Assembly (NCBI GenBank): GCA_000611775.1
Contig: KK106984.1
Coordinates: 4,317,341 to 4,381,340 of the forward strand
Length of the DNA: 64,000 nt
Origin: Umbilicaria muhlenbergii
Lineage: Eukaryota; Ascomycota; Lecanoromycetes; Umbilicariales; Umbilicariaceae
Direction of reading: 5' to 3'
Shown: piece after piece, positions 20,538 to 32,352 of the stretch
How the letters are laid out: each line of letters opens with the position of its first letter
Numbering within the stretch: the stretch's first letter is position 1
Notes under the pieces: model-generated
Database searches by the model: none
The model's input: only the letters and a program-made list of their open reading frames with translations
What the model was told of the DNA's origin: nothing
Program-made: the position numbers and the translations under genes

Positions 20538-23500
20538 TATGCAGGCGGAGTAGTGTTACTGATGCGTGCTTCTTGCAGTCTAGGGTACGCTGTTTGTCTT
20601 GCGAAGGAAAGGTGGAGAGCTTATTAGAATTGCGTGCTTATGTATTAAAGCTGCCATATTCGGAATAACACAACGAACCTATAAAATCACAGAAGGATTG
20701 CTGAGTCCGACGAAAAGTCCAAAGTATGGCGGTGCGCCATAGTATGATATCATCATATCGACAATGGTGACACCGGTCAAGCCGAGTGATGCCTAGAAGT
20801 CTAATTGAGCCGGGTGATATCTTGCTCCCGATACATGCTTCGAAAGCTTCACATTACTTGTGTTATGATATAAGGTATCGATGTGGGTATTCTTGCGCGT
20901 TGGGCATACACGCGCACGGAGAGCCTGGCTGTCTGCGTTGCAACAGATCTCGCCGGTGCCGGCGCTGAAGGAGTCAACAAGAGGGATGAATTCCATCATG
21001 ACGGATATGGAGGACGACGATGAGCGTTGATCTTCCTTTCCCGGACTGAAGAAGACGACAGCAAGGTATCTCTACAGCTACACTTCCTCGGCTCGACATG
21101 GGGTGAAGTTCTGGCTTGGTGCGCAGAAGATGAAGTGATGGGTTGCAAGTTTTGGGCTTCATGGTCAGTGAATTGACGTTCAGCCCACTAGTCATGGATT
21201 CGAGAAATTTCAGGATTTATGGCAATCTAGACGGACTGAACCACTCAGTCTAATCCAGGCCAGAGGCTAGGGCGGTCCAGGCCGGTCCAATCCAAGGGTT
21301 TTGAATGAACAAGTGTTAACCCTGCTGATGATGAGCGGATGTGGATTCACGTTCTCACTGGAGACTCTTAGCAGTAAAGGCGGGGAAGTTTTAACTACTC
21401 CATAGGGACGAGGCCTTGAATTTGTGAGACCGTCATGTGGAATTAAAGTAGCGGGCCTCGAGACAATAGGATAGCCTACCAAGCGGAGTAGACTGTGTCT
21501 AACTTGCGTATAACCCGCATTTTGGAGTGAAGGTTCTGGCTCCGGATTTTGCGTGACAGGCACCTTGTCTCAGAGAAATCAAGGGTTCAGCCCTCATAGT
21601 AGCTATACGACTGACTAGGGAAGCCACAAGTTTTGAGACCCTGGGGTGGTACCCAGCCCGGACACTCTTCGGTCCTTGTCCCATGTTTTGGCGGGGATAT
21701 CATCCCCGAAGAGCCCACTCCCTAGGACCCTAAGCTCCTCGAATATCTAGAAGCCGCGCGTAATGTCCACGGCGATGGTCGAGACCGGCGCCATCAGCCA
21801 GCCGCAGCACGACATTTCGAGTTTGGAAGGGGAGTGTGTCGGGGTATATCGAGGATTCAAGGTAGCCTGACTGCCTCGGCCTTCCATTTCAGGATGTTAA
21901 CGCCGGCAATGGACCGAAGAGTCTAAAATACGGGGCTGAGAGCCCTTGGCAGGGAAAGAAGAGCAAACAGCAACCAAACAGCATTTCGAATTATAAAACA
22001 GACTTTGCGCGGCAGAAAGTACCGAGTACCTGGCAAGTGCATGGGACAAGGCGGAGCATGCCGGTATCGGTACTTGTTCTTGATCATCCTCGTCGTGGCT
22101 GACGACGTCGCATTAATAATCAAGAAAATCCCAGCGCAAATGCAGGGACTCGCTGGATAACGCCCCACTGACGGATGGCTGAGCACATGGTGGAAATTTG
22201 AGAAGAAAAAAGAGACGGGAGGTGGAGCAGAGAATTCCTCTCCATCAGTATGTCATCTCCATGTCCATCTCTTGGAAGTCGGCAAGTACCCCGAGGAGCC
22301 TTAAATAAAAGTAAAAAGCAATAGATTTGCAGGATGGCAAGATCCTCTGTAACATTCGGCAGAGCGAGCCCAAAAAAAGCATGAGAGCTTTCCCTTATCA
22401 AGTTTGCGACGATCCAGGCCTCTTTGGACAGAGTGCTTCCCCATGCCCCATGCCGATCCCAATCCGTCGGCGGCCCCAGGAACGCCAGAGAAGCTTGGCC
22501 TACTTTTCGAGCTTGTCACACCGATACCCTGCGGCACAGGCACATCTGCCCTTTTTCGAAAGAATTCCCCGCGATCTGCGCATTTGGCTCCCCGATCACT
22601 CCGGGAATTTCGTCGATTCGCTCACACTCGCTGTCGTCACAATCGAGTACCTCGTGCCTTTACCTACCATGTCCCTTGTACGTATCGCCGAAGTCATGCC
22701 CAATAAGATTAGCACTAGCCTATCTAAACATGTGAAACGAGTTCATCCGTCGGCTGGGGGAAGTACAAAGTCCCTGCGCCGGGCCGATTGCCACCCCAAA
22801 CGGCAACCGCATACGAGACAAGTTAGCTCCAGCTCAAATGTGGTCAATCGGGCCTGGTGGAGACGAGGGTCGGGCCCGAAGTGGGAATGGGTCCAGAAGC
22901 CCTGGGAAGGTGCAAGTTGCAAGTCGGACTAGCTTGCCTATCAACGACATGGCAAGCAGATGAGCTATGGAGCGCATATTGAGCTATTGTCGTTACCTGA
23001 TGATTTGTGGTCGGAATGATATTTTCGCATGTGTTTTCCCCGAGGGCGATCAGCCTATGGTGTCGCTTGGACGTGACACGAGCGTGTCGCTTTTCCCGCC
23101 TTTGCCTTGCCTTACCTGGCCTCTGGCTGTTCCCCACACAGGTTTTGGGCCGCAGGCAGCACCGCAAGCGCTTCCGTTTCGACGCCGTGCCCTTGTATGC
23201 GCCCCCACACCCCCAATTTCATACACCGGCTCATCTCTTCCCCCATTCCGCTTCATGGGTGAATCCAAGACACCCCAGTTGCCTCCCACAACTCCGGAAT
23301 TCAAGCGATGGACCAGATGCACTCTCGACGCACACCGGCGGCATGCTCCCTTCCTATACGCCCGTTAATAAAGGGCACCCCACACCAATGGATGCATGAC
23401 TGTCCCACTGGCAACTCCTGCAGCCAATGCACCCATGTTCTGGGGTAATCTTGACCAGCTCGACTCTGTCGCCGTAATCATCAGGCACCCTCTCAGCCAG

Positions 23501-24200
23501 AGGCACGCCCCCTTTTCGGCGCCGCCCTGATACACATCGCGCCCACGATGATCGTATTGGGGATCCTGGGCCCCGCGAGGTTATCTAGTGTGACCACCGT
23601 GTCTCGCACAGTCGCACTCCGTAGGTCCGCCGTTCGGGGAAGCGAGTCGCAGTCCTGATTAGCCCTGCCTGCCTGGCCGGCCTGCAACAACGCGACACAA
23701 GTTTGCGATAGAGATGCGGTGTGGGACTTGTCTGTAGCGTCCATAGCATCATGGCATGAGCCTGAATGATAAAAGACCCCCAGTGCCACCCTCCGCATTT
23801 TTCTGATGTGGCCCCTTCTCGCGCCTTTGCCTGCATTCCCCGGATTTCGTACTACCCATCATTTTCGTCGTGACTTCATCACTCCGCCCGCCACGGACTT
23901 GTATACTCTACTTGCTAGATACTCGAGCGCGCAAAGACAGCACAGAGTTGCTTTTGCTCCTGCTCGCTTACCTTGCACCTTGTGCCAGACGGCAGCGGAG
24001 ATTGTCAGGTATTTATCTATCATCAGCAGCGGCGCCGAAAAGCAGGAACTGTGGACGAGAGTGCATCCGCGCACCCCAGCTGCTTGTCCCTTACTCGGGC
24101 CCGAACACGTGTATGACAACGATAAGCCACCATCGCCGGCCATTCCTTCGGAAAGAGCAGACATAAAGTACCAGGACCGCACTCTGTCCTACCTTGTATG
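20538..24200. other. long intergenic region, no supported gene
   Basis: Frames of 80-200 codons occur (the longest is 22,327-22,932 plus) but overlap on both strands and show no domain. From about 22,400 the sequence becomes GC-rich. Probably far-upstream regulatory DNA of creA. Confidence 0.45.
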
Positions 24201-25603
24201 TTTCACCTGCTGGTCGTCGTCAGCTTCCCCCCGACCCGTCCGTGATCCACTCAGGTACTGCCGTACCTCGACTTCTCAAACTTCTCACACTCCAGCCTCG
24301 TGGTCCCTGGGCCATCTCCGGCGTCCCCCCAGACTGTTGTCGGAAGCAATCTGGAAATCTCCATGAGCCAGATTTAGACTTTGGCTGTGCCAGAAAGGTC
24401 CCGAGGTGTCCTTGCACGATCTTGCAGGCTCGTGGGCTTGCCCGACCTTGGCCTTGTCCTCATCCTCTTCCTCGATCCCTCTGCCTCAAGCGGTCAGCCT
24501 TTTACACTGGCGGATAAAGATAACGACGCCACGCCTCCCAAGACCCATCCATCCATCCATCCACCGCTCTCTTTCCCTTTACCCTTTTTGCCTCTTTCCC
24601 TCTTTCCCTCTTTCATTCTTTTCCTCTCCACAGTTCACAGGCACGCTTGTCAGGCTTCCAAACTCAAATCAGCCCTTCTCGATCCGGGTACAAGATACTT
24701 TGCTCTACTACGTACCTTACTTTACTTTCCGCTGGCGGGACCACAAAACCCACCATCCCGTCAATTCGCAAAGTCCCCACGAACACAAGTCGGCTCAACT
24801 CTCTTTACCTTCGGCTCCTGCCCCGTCATTTCATCATCTCCATCTCGAAAGCAAAAATTCGACACCACACAAAAAACAGCCATTTCCCTTCTCGACGCTG
24901 CCTTTTGATCTTCGGACTTTCCACTCGACCTTTTTGCTCGACCTCACTTCTCAACAAGAAGATCGCATCTTATCTGACACCACGATCCCGGCAACCGGTC
25001 GACCGAAAGATTCGGACAAGTCTCCGCTATATCTCTAGCTCTCGGTTCAAAACATAGCGTACCATAGCGACAGAGCGATAGAGCGTGCCTGGCGTCGACG
25101 GCTTCGTCGACCCTCGACTGCCGGTAGCTGTTAATCCAGCTCACATCAGTCGCACGTCATCTATTAGACCGAGCAATCCACCGAGCCAAACCCGCACTTA
25201 TCTCCGCGTTTCTCATTATTTACTGGCGTCACTGCCCAGTACGGGTTACGAGTACCTTACCTTACTCCACACATTTTCTCCGTCGCTTACTCTGTCCCTG
25301 GGAACATCAGACCACTCGGCCGGGGGATCTTCGTGCATTCCCGACCGACAAATTAGGCTCTGACGCAGCTGCCGCTGGCCTCTGTCCTCTGCCTGAGCCT
25401 GTGCCTCTGCCTATTGCTTGTGCGACAATAAACACCTTACTTCAGCTCCCTCGCTGACTCGAAATTTTACTCTGTCCGTCCTCCCACAATCTTTCTCGAC
25501 CGCTCCGACCATACTCTCTTCGCGCTTGCTAGCCTCACGGCCACCTCCCCACCCACCACTCCAACAGTCCGTCCGATAACGATACGCTGCGCGCGGCTAT
25601 CAC
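24201..25603 (+). promoter_or_regulatory. pyrimidine-rich creA upstream/leader region
   Basis: About 1.4 kb directly before creA is rich in C and T on the coding strand. It includes a (ccat)n tract near 24,545 and runs of ctctttccctctttccctc near 24,590-24,620. Long CT-rich tracts before the start codon are common in highly expressed filamentous-fungal genes and long 5' leaders. The transcription start is not identifiable. Many short ATG-initiated frames exist, so upstream ORFs are possible. The regulatory role is inferred from position and composition. Confidence 0.5.
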
Positions 25604-26917
25604 ATGCAACGCGCATCATCTGCAGTGGGTTTTTCCAATCTGCTGAATCCACAGTCGCCACCTCACCCACGACAAGAGCAAGATAATCGAGAAGGTTATC
25701 ATCCGGAAGACAATATGGCCGCGGCCGTGGGAGCCTTGCCGCAACTCGTTGGCGGTACGCAGTCGGGCGACGATGGGCGACAAGACTTGCCTCGACCCTA
25801 CAAATGTCCTCTTTGCGACAAAGCGTTTCACCGCCTAGAACATCAGACACGACACATTCGAACACACACGGGCGAAAAACCACATGGCTGTCAATTTCCA
25901 GGCTGCACAAAGCGCTTCAGCAGATCCGACGAGCTAACTCGACACTCGAGGATACACAGCAATCCAAACTCCAGGAGAAGTAACAACAAGACGCATCACA
26001 GCGCGGCAGCTGTGGTAACCTACACTCAAACTCAAGACCAGTCATCGCCACTTGCGTCGATGATGCCGCCCCCAAACAAAACTATATCACACTCAGCACC
26101 AACATCAACAGTCGGATCACCAAACGTTTCTCCACCACACTCTTACTCCCAATACTCGAGTAATATGCCCTCGACACTTGGTCCCTACGCTAGAAACGGA
26201 GGTGGAAGTCCCAACTCTGCGATACACAATCCTCTCGACATCAACCTCCTCGCGACTGCAGCCTCCCAAGTTGAGCGCGAAGATTCCCGCAGCGCATCAC
26301 ACCCCCACTCAGTCTCGAGACACCACCATCATCACCACCATCACCACCATCCCTACTACACCTCGCCATCAAACGGTCGCCTCCCCTCCCTCTCAGCCTA
26401 CGCCTACTCACAAGGGATGTCCCGGTCGCGCTCGCAGGAAGAAAACGGCGAAGACAACTACTCGCACCACAGAGCCCCCAAGCGATCCCGCCCCAACTCC
26501 CCACAATCAACCGCCCCCTCATCCCCAACCTTCTCGCACGACTCCCTCTCCCCAACCCCAGACCACACCCCCCTCGCCACCCCCGCACACTCCCCGCGCC
26601 TCCGCCCCTACGGCATCCACGACATGCACCTCCCGGGCCTGCGTCACCTATCTCTACAGCACACGCCCGCCCTCGCCCCCATGGAACCACAAGCGGACGG
26701 GCCTTCTCCGTACTTGAGTCCTAATACCCACTCCACCGGGCCTCGCATCAGCGAAATCATGAGTCGTGCCGACGGCACTCAGCGAAAGTTACCGGTTCCT
26801 CAGGTGTTGCCCAAGGTCGCGGTGCAGGATCTGCTTAATGGCGGGAGTGGATTTTCGAGCGGGAACTCTTCGACGGCCGGGTCGGTCGCGGGCGGGGATC
26901 TGGCTGAGCGGTATTAG
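25604..26917 (+). CDS. creA: carbon catabolite repressor CreA/Cre1
   Basis: An intronless 437-aa protein. Two C2H2 zinc fingers lie at about residues 66-118 ([19 protein letters not shown] and [19 protein letters not shown]), the diagnostic CreA/Mig1 pair that binds SYGGRG sites in promoters of alternative-carbon genes. The N-terminus [11 protein letters not shown] and the C-terminal repression region ([28 protein letters not shown]) match filamentous-fungal CreA. A His-rich tract (about ten His) lies near residue 240, and the middle is Ser/Pro-rich, as usual. The protein represses xylanase, cellulase, proline and ethanol utilisation genes on glucose. It is isolated, with long non-coding flanks on both sides. 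The protein appears complete. Confidence 0.97.
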   Translation: MQRASSAVGFSNLLNPQSPPHPRQEQDNREGYHPEDNMAAAVGALPQLVGGTQSGDDGRQDLPRPYKCPLCDKAFHRLEHQTRHIRTHTGEKPHGCQFPGCTKRFSRSDELTRHSRIHSNPNSRRSNNKTHHSAAAVVTYTQTQDQSSPLASMMPPPNKTISHSAPTSTVGSPNVSPPHSYSQYSSNMPSTLGPYARNGGGSPNSAIHNPLDINLLATAASQVEREDSRSASHPHSVSRHHHHHHHHHHPYYTSPSNGRLPSLSAYAYSQGMSRSRSQEENGEDNYSHHRAPKRSRPNSPQSTAPSSPTFSHDSLSPTPDHTPLATPAHSPRLRPYGIHDMHLPGLRHLSLQHTPALAPMEPQADGPSPYLSPNTHSTGPRISEIMSRADGTQRKLPVPQVLPKVAVQDLLNGGSGFSSGNSSTAGSVAGGDLAERY

Positions 26918-28050
26918 TCAGATCCTCTCGGGTGAAATCGGAGGGCACCGGGTGGAGAGTGGAGAGTGGGGCTACATTTTTTTGCGATGGCATTTTCGAC
27001 GGACGGATGGGGGGCTACACGCGCAGATCAGGGGTCTGAAATTCGTTTTAATTTTTCATGTTCTTGTCAGGGCGAGGGAGATTTCACTCTCTCCGACTAT
27101 TGGCACACATACGACTATAGAATGTTTTTTTTTTCCGGTGCAAAGGGGGGCGGGCAAGCGGGACAAACCTTGGGAGCTTCTTTTTTACATGTGGGGAGAT
27201 TGTTCACACAGCGAGCGGAATGGGGTGTTGCTTGCGAAGCCGTATACTCAACATAGACTACTCTGCTCTTTTTTTGGGGGCGAGAGCGATCGTCTAAGCT
27301 CTTGTTTCCAATTTTTTTTTTTTTTTTTCTTCTTCTCCCTTCGCGGGTTTTGTTTTTTCTATTTACATCAGCTCCGCTGTGGAGCGTAGGCAATTTTAAG
27401 TCCACTTCCCCCTGACACCGTTTATGGCGTGGGCAGGTGGTGGTTCTACGCCTTTGAGATTAGAGGGGGGGGCGTTAGTAATGGAAACTCAGTTTCTACC
27501 AATATCTGAATGTCGCGCTCGTCCTGTAAAGTCTCTTGTCTGTGCTCTACTCTCATCCAGTAGTTGGAACAATGACTCGCACTTTTGCCCCCCTTCCCCC
27601 GGCGCATAAGAAACTGGTTTGTGCCAAATGGCGGTGAGGGTTGCGCGACTAGTCCCGAGGATCTCTCAGTCCAACCATTCGGTTGTCGCTGAGATGAGCT
27701 GACCAGAGGCATAACCGCGCGTGTCGGCCCGCCCGTAAGGCCCGCCCGTAAGCTGCATCGTCACCCGCCCCTGTCGGATGGCATCCGCGATCATCTGTTG
27801 GTGTTTGTGTTTGTTCTTTGTCTCAGCCTCCGGGTCTTGTTCTTGGTAGTCTTGTTCTTGTCTCGTAGCTACAACCTAGGACCTTGGGGTGTGGGGAGGA
27901 GGGAGGAAGGGAGTAGTAGGGCCGTACCCCCACCATTTTGTTCGTAGAGTGTACAAGCGAATGGAAACCGTAAGGGCAGCTGGGCTGGCGCTGGGCTGGC
28001 GCTGGGTGGTTGGACCTGCCAGCGATGCGGGCATCCCCACGCTTTGAAAG
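26918..28050. other. creA 3' region, no gene
   Basis: Contains a T17-type poly-T tract at about 27,311-27,330 and other T-runs consistent with a 3' untranslated region. Near 27,728 cggcccgcccgtaag is tandemly repeated. No coding signal. Confidence 0.5.
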
Positions 28051-28119
28051 CACGCAATAGCCATGCCCGCGAGGGGGACTCCCGACAGGTGGGAAGGAGC
28101 TGAAGCCTGGGGTTTGGGC

Positions 28120-28295
28120 TGGGAGGATGCTGGTGAGAAGGTTGGGGTTGGGGTTTGGGATTCGGGGTTAGGGGGTTACTCTGGGGAGGGGGGTGAGGGT
28201 TGCGGTTGGGATAGTGGGAATGCGTGGAGGGGTGGGGGATGGGATGGGATGGGGAAGGGTGCAGGGAGAGGGCGTAGGGTAGGGTTATTGTTGGT
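28120..28295 (+). repeat. G-rich tract with quadruplex potential
   Basis: Plus strand has many G3-G6 runs (ggttggggttggggtttggg, cggggttaggggg, ctggggaggggggtgaggg). At least four closely spaced G-runs occur several times over, so G-quadruplex formation is possible. No protein is encoded convincingly. Confidence 0.7.
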
Positions 28296-30298
28296 TGTAT
28301 GGCTTACGCATGGCTTACGTACGTATGTACGGACGGATTGGAAAGGAAATGGCAGTGGGAGGAGGTGGTGGTGGAGTACGCATGAAGCATGTCTATCCCG
28401 ATATGATGTGCGACCCGTAAGGGTATGGGAGACTTGTCTATCGGTGTTGGCCGCTGTCTATCAACGAACGAGAGGTACGATTCGGCTAAGTCAACTCCGC
28501 ATGGGGACCCCAGAGTCGGACAGATCCAAGCCGGCCGGGGCGATCCGTGCAGAAAGTCCGTGACTGGTTTGGGCTGTCGGATGGGCGTTTGCGGAGAAGA
28601 TTACAGGCGCTGCAGACGCTTGCTAAGCCTAAAGTCCTCCTTATCTACTCAGGTTCGGCCCTGCTGGAGGGCCTTTGTCGTGGGTACCTATGGGGTACGA
28701 ACGGAGGGTCTGGGCGCCCAATCTCGATTTGCCGGTGCGTGTGATCCCTTCGATTGGACGGAAAGGGATACAAGTGATAGATGTACTCGTAACCTCGGAG
28801 TACATCTACCACTATCTCTACACACAGACCCTTCGGCGTTTTTCGATGAGGCTCTATGGGATGCTTTCGATTCTCCACGGAGCGGGAATACACGAGGGCC
28901 AGCGGGGACGTTAGTCGCGGTTTCTCAGTGGCATTCACACTCGTGAGGTTATCTGGCGTCAATGCTGCGGCTCCGCAGGAATCTAATCCACATGTACACG
29001 ACCGTCGCCGTCCAATAGATTTTATGCCCGGCAGTGTCACTGCATCGCATCATACAGGTTGCAGAGCGCTGCGTCGATCCTTGCTCCAGCGTAAACGCTA
29101 GGGTAGGCACAGCCAAGCTGAAACAAATGCCGTGGTACGTTGAGATAAGGCTCCCCGACCGAGATCCAAACGCGGAGGCCGAGCATCACATGTTGCAGGC
29201 TGCGGGGTCCCCACGGCTCATGCACGCTGTCATCAGTCGCGCATCAGATATGGTATTTTCAGCATGTGGAGAGTCAGGTAGCGAAAAGTGTTGATATGCC
29301 GTCCTGGCTTTTTGTTGAGCACATGACGTTTGCCAAAGGATTTCCTCACCCTCAACCGTTTCTTTTGCCGCAGACGCCCTGACGGATTCCGTAATCTTAT
29401 TCCCATCATCCTTTGGCCAGGTGTGCTGACAAGGCGATGACAAGGAACGGGACGCTGGCAATGATAGTATGACGCGCGACGATTCGTGGAAATTGAGTTG
29501 CGTCCATATCTGTGGGGTCGCTTCCTTTCGGATCTCAAACATGCTTCCCCGGATTCCTTTCCCCTTCCATTTTCCCCTTTCCTCCAATCCATACCGCGGT
29601 TTGCGCTTTCTCCATGTGCCGGCCGATCACCATAGTGCCAGTCTAACCTGAACGCTATTTCTGTTGCGTAAAAGCCATAAAACCCAGCAGGAGATAATGG
29701 AGATTGACAACGATACGAGGAGAATGGCGTGATAGGACCGCATGCCGAATAATGATCCATGTTTGTTGTTTGTTGTCCTTATCTCCAACAAGTTAGTAAC
29801 ACTTGCAGGCCAGGGCCTGGAATCCTGCAGCACAATGCTTTCTATTTGAAACTCCTAGATCGTAAAAACATGTGCTTATCTGTTGTTCAGCTCTGCCCTG
29901 CGTCAATGTGGGACAAGGGGGCACAGCCGTTATGTTTGCGGGGAACTGAACACGGTGGCTAACATAGCGACAAACTAGGAGAGGGAAGGCGATTCGACGG
30001 TCTCAATCCCCCGGCCGTGACGGAATGTTGAGATTTAGCACCACGGTCATTCTTGGGGTTCTGGACTTTACAACGTAGGCCCATAATTGACCGTCGTACA
30101 AGCGGAAGTAACTCGCTTTTGGCTTTCAACAGATCGAGCATCCGATATGGCCATCATGAAGCTCGGCCCGTCGATGTCGTCGTGGACCTACTCTCCAGCT
30201 TCGAAGCCTTATCTGATCCCCTTCGTAGAGAGCGTCAATTGACAAGAAATCAACACTCAGAAGTTGGCGGCTTCGAATGTTCCCACATTCCGCAAGTT
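28296..30298. other. no supported gene; one hairpin
   Basis: Frames up to 175 codons (29,233-29,760 minus) lack any recognisable domain. A hairpin with 11-bp arms (tagatgtactc / gagtacatcta) and a 9-nt loop lies at 28,778-28,808. Confidence 0.45.
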
Positions 30299-31840
30299 TC
30301 AACTTTTGATGCCTTGGAGGTCTTCGGCGGCGTCCGCTTCGACACCAACTAAAGTATCATGTATGCCGTTTTCCGCATCCAGAGGCTCCTCAGTGAAGTC
30401 TTCGGTAACAAGTGGATGGTCATCGTCAGCCCAGCCGAATTCCTCTTCCGATCCGACGTCTTCGTCTTCCGACTGACTGTCAGCGATCTGATCTCGTTTC
30501 CGCTTTAGCGGCGGAGCGGGGACGGAGGGAATGCCGCATGGCTCCGCAAAGTCTGCGTTTATTTCAAGCTCTTGAAGTCCATGCTAGATCTGTTAGCCCA
30601 CGTTACGGTCAACTCTACCGGGTCTCCTACCTTCTCAATGGTAAAAGGGACAACCTTTCCCAGCCCCGAGTAGCATATCCCGCAAGCCTTGACAACTCCC
30701 GCAAACCTGGCCCCGCGTACCTGTTTTCGTTGACTTGGGTCATCACCCTCCTGTATAGTAAGCCAGTCTCTGTATAGCACGACACGGTTACTGATGCCGC
30801 CGTCCCAGGCCGTACCTGAGATGCTGGGATGGAGTACAGCGCCTGTATCAGCTCTGACCCTAGTCGTAGTCTGACTAGTAAGTAGCACGGTCAAGTGCCT
30901 CGTCGCTGCGAGCTTGCCGAGCTTCGATATCAGGTCTCCCATGACCGACCACCTCCTGCTGGCTGTCCATTGAACTGCGTCATTCTTCTTCCCAGATGTT
31001 TGGTTGCTATCTAAGCTATCAACGGCTTTTGGAAATGCTGTAGCGAACAAGGTCGAGATTGAGTCAACTACAACCAAACTGTTCTTCTCCGGCGGAAATG
31101 ACGGTGATGGATGAGTCAACAAAGCTAGGAGATGTGGCAGTGTAGGACAGGTAAAATGATGGAATTTGTCCAGAAGGTCTTCCAGTGAACGGACCATGGG
31201 AGGAGATGACGGAGGAACTTGGTCATCTGATAACTGGAAACCAGCCAGGATATCTTTAAGCCTAGATCCTACGAGAGATTGGGCGGTATCTGAACATCAC
31301 GTGATTAGATACTGCGTGTGACACAGGACCGAGACTGAACGCCGTTCAGGCACGGTACTGACCTACCCAAACAACAGCATCACCCACGTGGAGTGCACTG
31401 GCACAGGTTTGCAGGCTAGGTAAGAGCGTAGAGTAAGCAAAGAACCATGGGTTGAAGAAGCTTTGTTATCAACGCCGTCATAGGCAGGAGTTGCGGAATA
31501 AAAGTATATGAGATGGAAGTATCCAAATATAACGTACGCAAACATGGTCTTCCCCACTCCTGGAGGGCCGTAGACCTCAGTCACTTGATTGTGTGACAGG
31601 CCTACGGGAAGAGCACCCTGGGTCGATGAAGTCGGCTCCCTACCCTGAAGCAGCGCATCGAGTCGCTTGATGCCTGTCGAAATGGCTCTAGAACGCGATG
31701 AAGTCAGATTATGGAGAGCTTGCGAGGCGGAAACAGTTGGGAGGCGATCTTGGCATGATTAGCAACCGACGTAGGCCATGACACCCTGAAGACTCACGGG
31801 AAGACGAGGAAGAAAAGTTTGATACATCTTGTTCGGCCAT
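30299..31840 (-). CDS. RAD51 paralogue, Rad55/Rhp55-like
   Basis: Five exons (31840-31798, 31748-31538, 31415-31363, 31289-30631, 30568-30299) total 1,236 nt, giving 411 aa; every phase agrees. Walker A is GPPGVGKT at residues 75-82, followed by MFALQTCASALHVGDAVVWVD. Walker B is SLVVVDS near 173-179. TSQTTTR and GTAWDGGISNRVVLYRDW further down match the RecA/RAD51 fold. Paralogues of this kind help load or stabilise RAD51 on single-stranded DNA during homologous recombination. VTEVYGPPG-V-GKT is closest, from memory, to the Rad55/Rhp55 type; Rad57 or XRCC3 are alternatives. The last exon adds an unusual tail: a basic PLKRKRDQ patch (possible nuclear signal) followed by a strongly acidic stretch (SQSEDEDVGSEEE) to the end. 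Confidence 0.88.
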
Positions 31841-32352
31841 GATGTGGAAAATAGGAACAGACCCGCATTTCACAACAAGTCAACGGGCATGATCCCAGAA
31901 CCTAAAGCAGTTTGACAGCAAACGGCATGATGCAATTTCGTTGATATAAAACCCAAAGTGAGACGCTGTTAGTTGAGACCAATATGCTGGTATAACAGGA
32001 ATTGTAGTGACGGTATACTCTAGATCTTGCGTACCTTAGAAGCAAGGGCACCTGCTGCTCTCCCACGAGCTTGGGCCGCTCAGCCTTAGCCGAGAGCGGG
32101 TAAACCTTAACCGAGGCATGCTTGTCAATTCCATCGGATCCTCGAGTCTTCAAAACATTCCGCCCGTCCTCTTCATTTCCCATAACACCCATAAGACCTA
32201 GAACACCGCTATAACACCGCTGGTTGCGCCTTCGAATTATATAGTTCAATGCATCGATTACTTCCCCACTGCACGCTCATGAAGCCAACACACTCGAACA
32301 ATATCCTCACAGTCTTGGAGTCTCTAAGTTAACCCCTACGGCCACCGAAGAC
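31841..32352. other. divergent intergenic region
   Basis: About 510 bp between the start of the RAD51 paralogue (minus) and the MOSC gene (plus). It probably contains both promoters. No further feature was recognised. Confidence 0.5.

Noticed and set aside
22327-22932. 201-codon plus-strand frame upstream of creA
   Set aside because: Overlaps two other long frames in GC-rich DNA and shows no domain; likely chance.
29233-29760. 175-codon minus-strand frame
   Set aside because: Arg-rich, low-information composition without motifs and without splice or start support.
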